NCBI RefSeq assembly: GCF_000611645.1
Contig: NW_014013242.1
Coordinates: 1 to 28,380, forward strand
DNA length: 28,380 nucleotides
Direction: 5' to 3'
Origin: Monoraphidium neglectum
Lineage: Eukaryota > Chlorophyta > Chlorophyceae > Sphaeropleales > Selenastraceae
In this document: in pieces, positions 10,501 to 19,260 of the stretch
How positions within the stretch are numbered: position 1 is the first letter of the stretch
How the letters are laid out: each line of letters begins with the position of its first letter
Made by a program: the position numbers and the translations under genes
Notes under the pieces: generated by a model
Told to the model about the DNA's origin: nothing
The model's input: the letters and a program-made list of their open reading frames with translations, nothing else
Databases searched by the model: none

Positions 10501-11614
10501 TGCGTGCGACCTAGATTGACCAATGCTTGAGAATGAGTGGGTGTGAACTACCGGCGCTCTGCCGGGGGCCAGGAGGCCGCCCGGCCGCACCTGTCCGCGA
10601 CGGCGAGGCGCGATATTGGCTCCGTGAGGGAGGTGGTGAAGCGGAAGAACTCCTTGCCCTTCTTCGTCAGGCCCCTGATCTGGGACAAGTGGTTTCAAAG
10701 GGCGGCCGCGACAGGTGGAAGAGTGGTTTCAGATGGCGACCGCGACAGGTGGTTGCCCGAGCTGTTGCAAGGGGTCTGCCTGCCCCAGTGCTGCACCTCC
10801 CTTGCCGACCGCGCAACAGCTGCATGCATCTGCCAGCGCCGCAAGGCCATGCGTGATCTCCGCCTTCCCGCCGTCCCAGCCACGCAGGTGGACCAGCAAG
10901 CCGCAAGCGGCAAATGGCAAGTGACAAGCGGCAAGCTGCAAGCCGCAAGGCCCAAGCCGCAAGCCTCAGCACACTGCACCGGGTGGCGCCGCACCGTGCC
11001 GCCAGAGGCCACAAATATCTTGTCGCGCTGCCGCGAGTGGCGTCCGATGCTCACGCTGGTCACCTGAGGGGCCACCAAGAGTGACGGTTCGCCGCATGGT
11101 GTGGTGCCGATACCGCATGTCGAGGGCGGCTGCACGTCGCGGAACTGCCCACTGCGACTGCAGCACCCCAGGGGCATCCCGGTGCTTGGTAGGTGTTCCC
11201 TTCGAATGACACGGCCGCCAAGGACGGTGCAGTGATTATTATTGTGCGGCGCGTGCGCGCTGCCCATGCGCAGCATACGCGCCCACCTTTGGGCCGGGCA
11301 TGGTTTTGAAGCTCAGCGCCACCTCGCCCTTTTTGACAGACAGGCACTGCACGACGCCTGAGCAGTCACCCACTGCCACCTTCTGCGTCTTCTTCTCGCC
11401 GGGCGGCAGCACCTGCAGAGAGTGCGGGCGAGCAGGCGACCGCCTCCTCCTAAGCGCAAAACGACGGCACCATGTCCCCTTGCATTATGGGCGCTCTTGC
11501 GACTGCACCAACAGGGTGAACGCGGCGTGAAGCAGCAGGGTCGCTCACCGCCAGTGTGCCGGGCGCCGCGGCCCCGGTCTGCAGCAGGTCCACGCGGTGC
11601 AGTTCCAGCTCCAT
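4541..11614 (-). CDS. BBS7: Bardet-Biedl syndrome 7 protein (BBSome subunit)
   Basis: Nineteen exons, right to left: 11614-11549, 11412-11287, 11063-10995, 10679-10591, 10373-10277, 10057-9998, 9777-9671, 9330-9171, 8890-8807, 8545-8444, 8231-8016, 7818-7766, 7563-7342, 6862-6740, 6493-6348, 6160-5962, 5749-5686, 5347-5222, 4900-4541. All phases agree; the product is about 822 residues (human about 715). Order: beta-propeller (residues 1-320; VAVGDCSGVVQCLSVKKGE, IRGLTKKGKEFFRF, MVPVLACRDRM, CADIVVGREDGWLEV), an Ala/Gln-rich linker and short coiled coil (EVEELRKRLDKERAR), gamma-adaptin-ear-like region (HAFVIPAIPPKTCTVVQY, LAPLCLHQR), platform (FSLQDINSWVAAALPD, SDNITALALLHDSLM) and helical C terminus (LAPEYKAMLDQA). 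Each block matches BBS7 in order. BBS7 pairs with BBS2 in the BBSome, which with IFT trains moves membrane proteins out of cilia. Unusual: seven glutamines in exon 15, glycine-rich inserts, and about 18 family residues missing at the exon 13/14 join, where the longest intron (479 nt) lies. The start is fixed by MELELHRVDLLQTG, equivalent to the known N terminus. Confidence 0.95.
5533..5630 (+). other. tRNA-like internal promoter pair (A-box-like and B-box) in BBS7 intron
   Basis: Inside the BBS7 intron 5685-5348, on the strand opposite the gene, GGGGTTCAAATCCCC (5616-5630) forms a textbook T-arm: a seven-base TTCAAAT loop on a four-base stem that includes a perfect B-box core. About 80 nt upstream, TAGCCAAG (5533-5540) resembles an A-box. 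I could not fold a full tRNA: no 5' strand pairs with the bases after the T-arm. This may be a decayed tRNA, a tRNA-derived short interspersed element, or chance. Confidence 0.3.
6418..6438 (-). repeat. CAG repeat coding seven glutamines in BBS7
   Basis: Seven CTG on the plus strand read as seven CAG codons in BBS7 exon 15, followed by further Q/G-rich sequence. The tract lies just after the conserved CLHQR motif and before FSLQDINSWV, in a loop between the ear-like and platform parts of BBS7. Confidence 0.9.
10688..10752. repeat. Tandem pair of 31-nt repeats next to a BBS7 splice acceptor
   Basis: Two copies (10688-10718 and 10722-10752) differ at 3 of 31 positions; both begin AGTGGTTTCA and end CCGCGACAGGTGG. 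They lie in BBS7 intron 3, starting nine bases from the exon 4 boundary at 10679, so they occupy the polypyrimidine and branch-point zone of that intron. Looks like a recent local duplication. Confidence 0.85.
10895..10965. repeat. Degenerate short tandem repeat (GCAAGC-type unit)
   Basis: About ten imperfect copies of a 7-8 nt unit resembling GCAAGCC/GCAAGCG run through this part of BBS7 intron 3. The repeat is also where minus-strand reading frames give monotonous Leu/Ala/Cys proteins, which I therefore ignore. Confidence 0.75.
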
Positions 11615-13337
11615 GCGGATTCGTGGTGTGCAGCTGTATATGCGGGGCGCGGCGCGTCGCGCCACGCACAGCTGTTGCAGTCCGCCAGTCGCAAGGGCGG
11701 CGTGGTGCAAGCTGCTGTCCCAGCCAACGGACGGCACCCCGGGACTGCAGGTGGCCTGACGCAAGTTTGAGGCTATACACTCATTCGATCCAGCGTCATT
11801 TGCTGTGCGTTAGCCGCGAGTCCACTCGTGTCGAGCCAGATCGAATTGTCGAGGTCAAGGGCGCTCGGGTGTGCCGTTCAAATGTTATTTGCGATGTGCT
11901 AACTGCACTGTATTGTCAGTTCAAAGCAGTAGCGCGCCAGATCTTATGGATGGCCTTGAAGCGACCCTCGTCAGCTGCATCATACCTGAGATATGACATA
12001 TGCATAAAGGTTGCACATGCTTTCGGACACGGGCTCCGATTTGCAGTGCGAGCGATGCGGGCACGCCCATGGTGACGTCAACCACCAGCCCTCGGATGCT
12101 GCGCGTGCTCTTGCTGCTGCCGCTACTGTTGCTGCTGCTGCTTCTCCTTTTGTTGGTGATGCATCGAATCTGCAGCTATCCGTGTTTGAAGCCGTCGTTG
12201 TTGTGGTTATCAAGGGCGAGTGGGAGCAGCAACAGCACAGGATATTTCTGAAACCCATATGATAGCACTTACAGTACTACCTGGTTGAGGTATGCTTCCA
12301 ACACCGCGCACGACTGTTGCATGAGCAGAGTGCAATAGTGCGCCAACATGCAGCCTTGGTTGGAGAGAACTCTCGGCAACCAGCCCCATGTGTGGGGCAG
12401 CAGTGTGCCCCACACTAGCAGTCAGCCACGACAGAGTTGTGAGCAACAGCAACGCCCTCGGTACGCTTGAACCCGCCCATAAGGTCCCTTTGCTCCACCG
12501 CTCACCACATCCACATGCCCAGCCGCCTTGCAGGTGCGCAGCTGCCACTTGACCTGCCCCCCGTCAGTTTTGCGCTCGTCACAAGTGCCCGAGAGCCATC
12601 TATTATACTTCATTACACTTCAAACAACGTTCGTTGATTTTCTATCCGGCGAACCGTCCGACGCATGCGCCTTCGGCCGGGTTTCGCCAAACTCGCAAAA
12701 GCAGCCGTCAGCCCACGGCCTAACCCACCTGTCACGTAGCTGTGTACCTTGAGCTACGCTCTTGTGAAACTGGTAGAGGAGTAGCAGAGCAGCGCAGTCG
12801 TGGCAGCACTGCCCCTGCGTCACATCGCGCAGTCGCTGTCCCGCTGCTTGGCCCGCGGAGCGCGCGGGCAGCGCAGCCCCATGGGGCAGGGCTGCTCGCG
12901 CACCGCAGCGGCAGATGGCTCGGGAGGTGCTACGTTTGTGCAGCAGTGGGTAGAGGTGCGCGTTTGCGTGCTGCCACGCGTGCCGCTAGCTGTGCATTTG
13001 TGCTGCAACTGAGCATGGCACGTCTTGCATGGGAGAACGAACGCCTGTTCTGCCTTGACGTATGGATCTGCACCCGCATGACATGCTGCCGCAGCCTGTC
13101 CGGGGCCACCAAGTTCACGATGTCGCCGGCTAGCGCTGGCAGCACTTGGTGTCAGCGCAATACCTTAGAACGCCCACTGGCCGCCCTCACTTTCCCACTC
13201 CCATCCCCCGCCCACCCCTTGATTCCCAGGGCCCCAGTGCTCTCTGCCTACCCCTGCCCTCCCTCGAGACCAAGGCCATCACCGCTGCCAATGACCCGTC
13301 AACTGCCGACACCCGAAATGACACCGACAGGACACCA
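11615..13337. other. Divergent upstream region of BBS7 and the kinase gene
   Basis: About 1.7 kb between two divergent start codons. It should hold both promoters; RFX-type X-boxes, which drive ciliary genes in animals, were looked for near 11615-11900 and not convincingly found. It includes a CTG/GTT-rich stretch around 12108-12155 and a small open frame at 12011-12262, annotated separately. A second frame from about 12800 (ALPLRHIAQSLSRCLARG) looks presequence-like but has no ATG at its start and no clear continuation, so I do not call it a gene. Confidence 0.45.
12011..12262 (+). CDS. Small open reading frame, function unknown
   Basis: An 83-codon frame, divergent from BBS7, reading MHMLSDTGSDLQCERCGHAH, then an alanine-rich middle, a valine-rich hydrophobic segment (LSVFEAVVVVVIKGEW) and ending RIFLKPI before TGA. 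The single C-x2-C pair is not enough for a zinc-finger call. Base composition and splice context do not confirm it. It could be a first exon, a small protein, or chance in the BBS7 upstream region. Confidence 0.2.
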   Translation: MHMLSDTGSDLQCERCGHAHGDVNHQPSDAARALAAAATVAAAASPFVGDASNLQLSVFEAVVVVVIKGEWEQQQHRIFLKPI

Positions 13338-15300
13338 ATGGATGCTGCGCCGGCCCGTCCGCCGCCGCCGCCGCCACTGCCGCCGCCGCCAGATCTTCCG
13401 CCGTCTCCTGCAGTTGCCGCCGTCGACCTCTCTGCCGCCGACCTGCAGGGCCTGATTATTACTGCTGCAGCACAGGCCCGTGACCTCAGGGCGGCCGGCA
13501 CGCTTCTGCTGCGCGCGCGCCGCGATGCCGCCGGCCAGGCGGCGCGCAACGTCGCCCTGCAGTCACGCCTCGACGCCGTCACCAGCGACCTGTCGCTTTG
13601 TCAGCAGGCGCGTTCCTTGGAAGCACAGGAACGTGCGCTGCTGGAGCGGCGCTGCTCGCAGCAGGAGGAGGAGCTGCGGCACCTGCGCGCACAGCAGCTG
13701 CCGCCGGCGCCGGTCATTGCACTGACGCTGACATTGCTTGAGCCGGCCCCTACCACTTGTGCCGCCTCCGACCTCAAGACGAATGTCGACGCCAGTGAGG
13801 CCGCGATGGCGACGCCTGTTGCCACCGGCGTCGTCGCGGCCGCCGCCGTCCACAGCCACGACACCGATGTTGGCAGCTTGCGCTGCTCCACCGCCGCCCC
13901 AGTCCAAGGCCACGTCTCATGCGACAGGCCCCTGGGTGAGATGGCGCGCCCCTGCAACAATGACCACGCCGCCCCCAAGACCACCCTGGACGCCACGAGC
14001 GACACCGTTAACTCTGGCCGCCCAGCGCCCGCCATCACTTCCACCACAGCCCCGTGCGTCGCCCCGAGCACCCCAATGGCTGGCGAGGCGCCGCCGCCAG
14101 CAGCTTCCGCAGCTGCTGGCGCCTTCATAGCACCTGCCAGCAGCGCCCCGCTTGACGGTGCTTGCGTCAGCCTTCAGGGCAGGGCCCAAGATGCTGCTCT
14201 CGCAGCAACAGTCAACGCGGAGTGCAGGGTCATCGCCGCCCCCGTGGCCACACTCTGTCACAGCACGCCCGAGTCCTACATCGACAGCCAGCCTCTGCTG
14301 CCTCCTGAGCTTCCAGCCAGCCAGGGCCAGCTTCACAAAGTGTTTGCCGCCGCGCACCGCTTTGAAGGCGCCTTTGCTGCCCTGTCAAGCGCGACGCTGG
14401 CTGACCTGCTCGAGGCAGACGGCGCTAAGCCAATTGGCAACGGCGGACAGGGCAGCGTGTCATGCCTGCAGCTGCCTGGTGTGATGCGACCGCTGGCGAT
14501 GAAGGCGTGCGACGAGCCCGTCAAGTACAAGGATTTCCTGAGGGAGTGCGACGTGTGGACCTCCTGGGCGGCCGCCTGCCCCCAGTACGTGACGCCCCTG
14601 CTTGCGGCGCAGTACGTGCGCCGCAAGCCCGGGCCGGCCCGCGCGAGGACCCAGGTCCTCGCGCGGCCACGTCATTTTCGCCATGCCGGCCCACAGCACG
14701 GGCAGGTCCCTGACCTGGGCAGATGATGTCCTGCTTGCGGCGCGGCGGGCGGCAGGCGGCAGCTTCCCTGCTGACCAGCTGGTCTATTTCCAGCGCCTGC
14801 TGGGGTCCCTGCTGGTCGCCCTCGATGCTGCCCACCAACAGGGGATTGTGTGGGCCGACCTCAAGTCCCCCAACATCATGATGGACAGCAGAGCCCGCCC
14901 GCAGATCATCGACTTTGGGTCTGCGAGCCGCGTGCCTGCCGGGGGCCTGCGCCAAGTGCCACCGCAGTCTCGGGGCTACCGCGCGCCTGAGTGCAGCGGC
15001 AGGAAGAAGGGAAGCATGGGGCTTGCCATAGATGTTTGGGCCCTGGGATGCGTGGCCGTTCAGATGGTGCTGGGCTTTGACGCCTTGTTTGCTCTTGCCG
15101 ACAAGCACGAGGTCCTTTCGCCCAAGGCAGTGGCCGCGGCGTGGCCATCCTACGAACCTGTGGCCCTGCGCGCCCTCGTGTTTGACTGCCTGCTGGTGCG
15201 CGACCCCGCGCAGTGCGCGTCGGTCGCCCAGGTCATGGCGCACTCGTTCTTCGAGGGGCTTGACTGGGAGGCTGTGCGGAAAGGAGCCACCTGGGCGTGA
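13338..15300 (+). CDS. Protein kinase with proline-rich and coiled-coil N terminus
   Basis: Two coding parts, 13338-14611 and 14655-15300, are joined if a 43-nt GT-AG intron is accepted; the product is then 639 residues. The start used is the ATG of MDAAPARPPPPPP; the same frame is open upstream to 13146. After the proline run comes a probable coiled coil (roughly residues 45-120, LRHLRAQQL at its end), then about 230 residues rich in Ala/Thr/Pro. The kinase domain starts near residue 360: glycine loop IGNGGQGSVSC, lysine in LAMKA, helix-C glutamate probably in LRECDVW, catalytic loop GIVWADLKSPNIMM, DFG in IIDFGSA, RAPE, and DVWALG. All key catalytic residues except the HRD His and Arg (here Trp and Ala) are present, so activity is plausible, of the non-RD type. 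Substrate unknown. The frame change at 14612-14655 coincides with a perfect inverted repeat; a true frameshift (pseudogene or sequence error) is the alternative. Confidence 0.82.
14612..14654 (+). other. Candidate 43-nt mini-intron in the kinase gene
   Basis: The upstream kinase frame runs into a stop at 14724-14726, while the rest of the kinase lies one frame over. Removing 14612-14654 (starts GTACGT, ends CCCAG) restores the frame exactly, joining CA and G into a Gln codon between LLAA and SSRGHVIFAMP. At 43 nt it is far shorter than the other introns in this window, which are at least 136 nt. It could instead be an unspliced stretch with a one-base indel. Confidence 0.45.
14639..14666. repeat. 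Perfect 13-bp inverted repeat with 2-nt spacer
   Basis: Arms 14639-14651 and 14654-14666 (CCGCGCGAGGACC and its exact complement) are separated by CA. The structure sits on the kinase frame change and spans the candidate mini-intron acceptor. Such a GC hairpin would be very stable in RNA and is also a known source of sequencing and assembly errors. Confidence 0.9.
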
Positions 15301-15643
15301 TGCGTTTGCCTCGGCCTGGCAGCTGCTGCTTACACCAGCTTCCTTGAGGGCGCGTTTTCTTGGAGCGATGGACTGCGCTCCGCTTTGGGTTCATTTGCAT
15401 AATCTTCTGTTTTTATGTTCCAGACTGAGTAACTAGTAGCTGCAGAGCAGCGCTCACGCGTCGTATAACCTCAGCGTGATTACTGTACGTCAGCACCACG
15501 CACCACAAACCCAAGGCTGCCCCACCATATAGAGAATTCGGTGCCTTGATCAATACAAACAGCACAGACCGTCACCCTGCAAAGCATGCGCCACATGCAC
15601 CGTCACTCAAAGTAGGGTTTTGCTGCCGCTGCTCACTGGATCC
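15301..15643. other. Convergent 3' intergenic region (kinase / lipase)
   Basis: 343 nt separate the two convergent stop codons. A minus-strand TGTAA (TTACA on the plus strand, about 15331-15335) could be the polyadenylation signal of the lipase gene, which would make its 3' untranslated region cross nearly to the kinase stop. No coding potential seen. Confidence 0.4.
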
Positions 15644-18001
15644 TCAGAGCTTGCCGCTCGCTGGCCGCTCCTCACGCGCGCGAGCCGCCGCCGCTGCAAA
15701 TGTCGAGCAGCGCCCCTTCACCCACTCCGCGATCGCGTTGCCGTTGGCCGTGCGCTCCTCGCCCATCAGCAGCTCGTGGTAGCCGTCTGTTGAACGGAAC
15801 GAGGGTAACCAGTGCATGCGGTGACCACCTCCATGCGCCAGCAATGACCTGGTGTCCTTCCACGTCCCATGCAAAAAAAAACTGACCGATCGAGTCAAAA
15901 AGGATGCCAGATCTGCAAGTAGATGAACATGCACACCTCTCGGCAGCGGTCAGGGACACCACGCCCCCCGCGTTTGAGACGTCGACGCGCCTGGGCGCGA
16001 CCATGGGCCTCCTCACCTTCCACCTTGTTGAAGGTCACGTCCTTGCTGCCCACGCGCCGCACCAGGTCGTCCACCGCGTCAAAGCTGGTGGTCTTGTCGC
16101 GCATGCCGTGCACCACGTACAGCGGCAGCGTGAGGGCCGGGACCCGCGGCTCCAGCGACCGCATGCCCTGCGGTGTGCACATACGTGGATTTGTCATGCA
16201 GCGCCAATTCACCAAAGGCGGCAAAAGCACATCAAGCACAAGATTCAAGCTGCCTGTCAAACTGTTGTGGATAGATAAGTGACCGTTGGAGCGCTGCCCG
16301 CACTGCCATCGGCTGGAGCACCCCTTGCTCGACTGCTGCATGGCAGCAGCGCGTGCCTGCAAACTCCTCCCGCCGATCGGCTGACCTTCAGGACCTCGTT
16401 GGCGGAGCGCGTCCGCAGGTTGCCGTGGAACACCAGAGGATCGCTTTTGAAGGCCTCCACCTGGGAAGCCACCGCGTAGCGAGGGCGTGAGGCATTGTAG
16501 CTGGAAGCTTGCCCCAGCCTCGCAGCGCTCGCCGATGCCCTTTACATGTGCTCACGCCACGGCCAGGCGGGCACAACAGCAGCAGCCGCGGCCGCCTCAC
16601 CACTGCAGGGTCGGCGTGCAGGTCTTCGGGCTTGACGGCGGGCACCATCTGCGCGTAGGGCACCACCGTCGCCAGTATGTTGCCGATCGCCGCCTGCGCG
16701 CGCAGCACGAGCGTCCAGACGACGCCCATCGCCGCAGAGTGCAGGACGAGCCCCGCCCAGCGGTCCTGGTTGCGCAGCACTGAGGGGCGACAAGGGGAAG
16801 GGCGGGAGCAAACGCAGTCAAAAGACGCAATACATGTTTGATTAGACAAGGTCAAGAGATCGTCCACAAGCAACGCAGGTCTGGCCGGGCACCTCCTCCA
16901 TGCAATGCGTTGTGTCGAGTCCCCGCCCGCTGCGCACCAGCATGGGTCACGACGAGCGCGCCCATGCTCTGCCCGCCTATGACGCAGGGCTCTAGCCGGG
17001 AGCCGTGCCGCTGCTCCAACACTGACACAAATGTGTAGACGTCGTCGACCTGGGAGAGCATATGGTTCCGGTCAGACGGCATGCAAGGAAGTGTGGGAGT
17101 GTTGCAAGTGCAGTTGCAGATTGTGGTTCGAAGTTCAGGCACTTCATTCACCCATGAGGGGGTTTTGCCTTTGCGCTCGCTGCCCTGGCCAGCATGCCAC
17201 CAGGGCCGCTGCTGCTCATGCTCTCGCAACGCGTGGCGGGCCGCAGTCCATTCAACAACCGTACCGATGCAGCTCGCCCAATCTGTGCCTGGCCTCAAAC
17301 CCACCAGGTCGTTGAAGCGACTGATCATGCAGCGCTCGTCAGGCTCCTGCGGCTGCGACCGCCCGTGACCGTGTGCGTCAAACGTGTACACCGCCACGCC
17401 CTGCTCAGCGATCTGCTGCAGCACTGCGGGGTGGCAGGCGTGGGATGCGGGTGCAAGCTGAAGCCATGTAAATGGCTTTATTGATTTTAATGTATATATA
17501 CTGTTTACTTATACATATATACATATATGTATAAAAGTAAAGCCTCAACTTGCTGCCGAGTGAAGACTGCATATTTACATGCAGTCAGCAATCGGCAGCA
17601 AGTTGAGGTTGAAGGCAGGGTGCAAATGAGCGACATGCGGGGTGCAGGCAGGTGATGGGTTAGTTTAATTGCTGCATGGGGAGCTGTAGCTTTGAGGCAA
17701 TGCTGGCAGACCACACGGTGGCCATGCTGGCAAGGGGCAGCTGACCCCGCCCCTCTAAAGCAGCAACACAACGCAGCAGGTTGCACGTCTGCATGCGCCA
17801 CAGCAGCGGCCGGCACCGAGCAAGCCAGCAGCCGTGCTTGTTTTGCGGCTCACCAGGCGTGTAGCGCCCCGAGTGTTCGCAGATGCCATGGTGCCACAGC
17901 AGTGCGGCCTTGGCGCCGCCAGCTGGTATGAATTCAACGCCCTGCATATCCTGGTTGCGGCCATTGCGCCACCGAAACTCGGTGCATACAGCCCGCGCCA
18001 T
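15644..18001 (-). CDS. Monoacylglycerol-lipase-like alpha/beta hydrolase
   Basis: Seven exons, right to left: 18001-17854, 17423-17305, 17049-16938, 16779-16601, 16460-16386, 16167-16017, 15786-15644; 308 residues, all phases consistent. Fold landmarks in order: LLWHHGICEHSGRY (oxyanion-hole HG, as in plant and animal MAGL), YTFDAHGHGRS, nucleophile elbow GGQSMGA (Ser117), LYVVHGMRDKTT (Asp235) and DGYHELL (His265). Spacing matches human MAGL (Ser122, Asp239, His269 in one numbering) closely. The family cleaves monoacylglycerol to glycerol and free fatty acid; some plant relatives act as lysophospholipases or caffeoylshikimate esterases, so the exact substrate is inferred. No signal peptide or membrane span is evident, so the enzyme is probably cytosolic or lipid-droplet associated. 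The C-terminal tail is Ala/Arg-rich (AAAARAREERP). It is divergent from the FAD oxidoreductase gene and carries an unusual hairpin in intron 1. Confidence 0.93.
17483..17536. repeat. AT-rich alternating TA tract with palindromes
   Basis: An island of TATATA/ACATATATGT sequence in otherwise GC-rich DNA, containing the self-complementary core TATACATATATGTATA-like segments near 17510-17533. It borders the 66-nt hairpin in lipase intron 1 and may be part of the same inserted element. Confidence 0.75.
17543..17608. repeat. 66-nt two-stage hairpin in lipase intron 1 (MITE- or pre-miRNA-like)
   Basis: Outer arms 17543-17559 and 17592-17608 are perfect 17-nt inverted repeats (CCTCAACTTGCTGCCGA). 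Inner arms 17565-17572 and 17579-17586 (GACTGCAT/ATGCAGTC) are a perfect 8-bp stem closed by a six-base loop. The stems are separated by a 5-by-5 internal loop (17560-17564 and 17587-17591). The fold can form from either strand. It lies in the 430-nt intron between lipase exons 1 and 2, beside an AT-rich tract. Small-RNA precursor, miniature inverted-repeat element and regulatory intron structure all remain possible. Confidence 0.85.
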
Positions 18002-19260
18002 GATGCAGCGCCTCCGCCTGTGTAAGAGGTTGGGGCCGCATGCGGATGCGACGTCAAGGGCGTGCCTCGTTTTGGCGCGGTTTCAGCTTTGAGCTGTGCG
18101 CACGTGTCCGCCTCCTCGAGCGGTTGCCCTGCTGTTTGGGCAGCATCACTTGAGATCGTTGCAACTCACGCCTTTCAAGCACGCGTTCAACGATTGCTTG
18201 CCTCCATTATCAGAGTAGCTCGCTATCCGAGAGGCTGGATCGGAACAGGAGCCCAGTTCACCTCGCGTCTTTGATGGGCAAGCTTGCCGATAGCACGTTT
18301 GTCGGTCCGTATCTTGCGCCCCGCCTCGAGCTCAGATCAGCGCGCGAGCCCCTCGCAGTGCGCGTCGCTATCATGCAGTGGGCCAGAATGTGTTGCAAGA
18401 AGTAGTTGAATGGAGGATCAATACCGAGCGAGACAGCACAAAAGACGAAGCATCAATTTGACACACCGCCTCGAAGCAGCGTGCTGACCGTGCAGCGCAA
18501 GCAGATGTCAGCCCCAGTGCAAGTTCTTCCCTCAATGCTGCGACAAGGTGATGAGCGGCTCGCCTGTGTAGTGTCTGAGAGGCAAGAGCACGTCGTGGTC
18601 GTGTCGTGCCGGAGGCAACACATATCCACCTGCAATTGGTAGCAAACACATGCTGCGCGCCAGGGGCCTTCTTGCACTGCCCTGACTTAGTCAGACTAGC
18701 TGCCTGGCACTTGGGCTGGTTCCACATTCGGTTCATGCAATTGTTACTTACATATTTGTTTCCCCAACTTTCATCCATTGCATGTGCCATCACCGCATGA
18801 ATGCCCGGATGCCCGTGTGCCTGCGCCAGGCTGACCGTAGTTGACCGCATTGCGTTCGGGCAGACAGCGCGGATCTGTGGGCCCCTTGGAGACCGTTTGG
18901 AATTGCATGGATGCTACATCTAAATATTCAGCCGTGTCTTTAAAGGGCTCCAGTGGATGGAGTGCCGCTGACGTTCTGTGCCGAGTGACAAGTGCGAAGG
19001 AGTGTGTGACCGTAAGCTGTGCAGGCATCATGATAGCCTTGGTTGCAATCCGCACACGTTCGATGCATTTCGATAATCTGGATACCACAACTCTGAAACA
19101 TGACATCGCTGGGTTGCCAAATGTGCACGCGATTGCCTTCGAGGCTCAGTAGAAGCCACGGAGACTGTATGCTGAAACCACGCCTGCGAAGATATGTTGC
19201 CGCCGCTGCAAGTGAGTGTGGGCTCTGGCACCACCACCGCAAGCGAAGCTGCACTCTGCG
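18002..19260. other. Divergent intergenic region (lipase / FAD oxidoreductase)
   Basis: About 1.26 kb between divergent start codons. Several frames are open for 70-160 codons on either strand (for example minus 18850-18371), but none shows a family motif, a targeting signal or splice structure. Composition is closer to balanced than in the genes. It should include both promoters; no element can be named from sequence alone. Confidence 0.45.

Noticed and set aside
12742..13455. 237-codon plus-strand frame upstream of the kinase
   Set aside because: Arg/Pro-rich product with no motif; it overlaps the kinase start in another frame and ends inside the proline-rich coding region.
18371..18850. 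159-codon minus-strand frame between the lipase and FAD genes
   Set aside because: No recognisable domain, no targeting signal, no splice support; composition like non-coding sequence around it.
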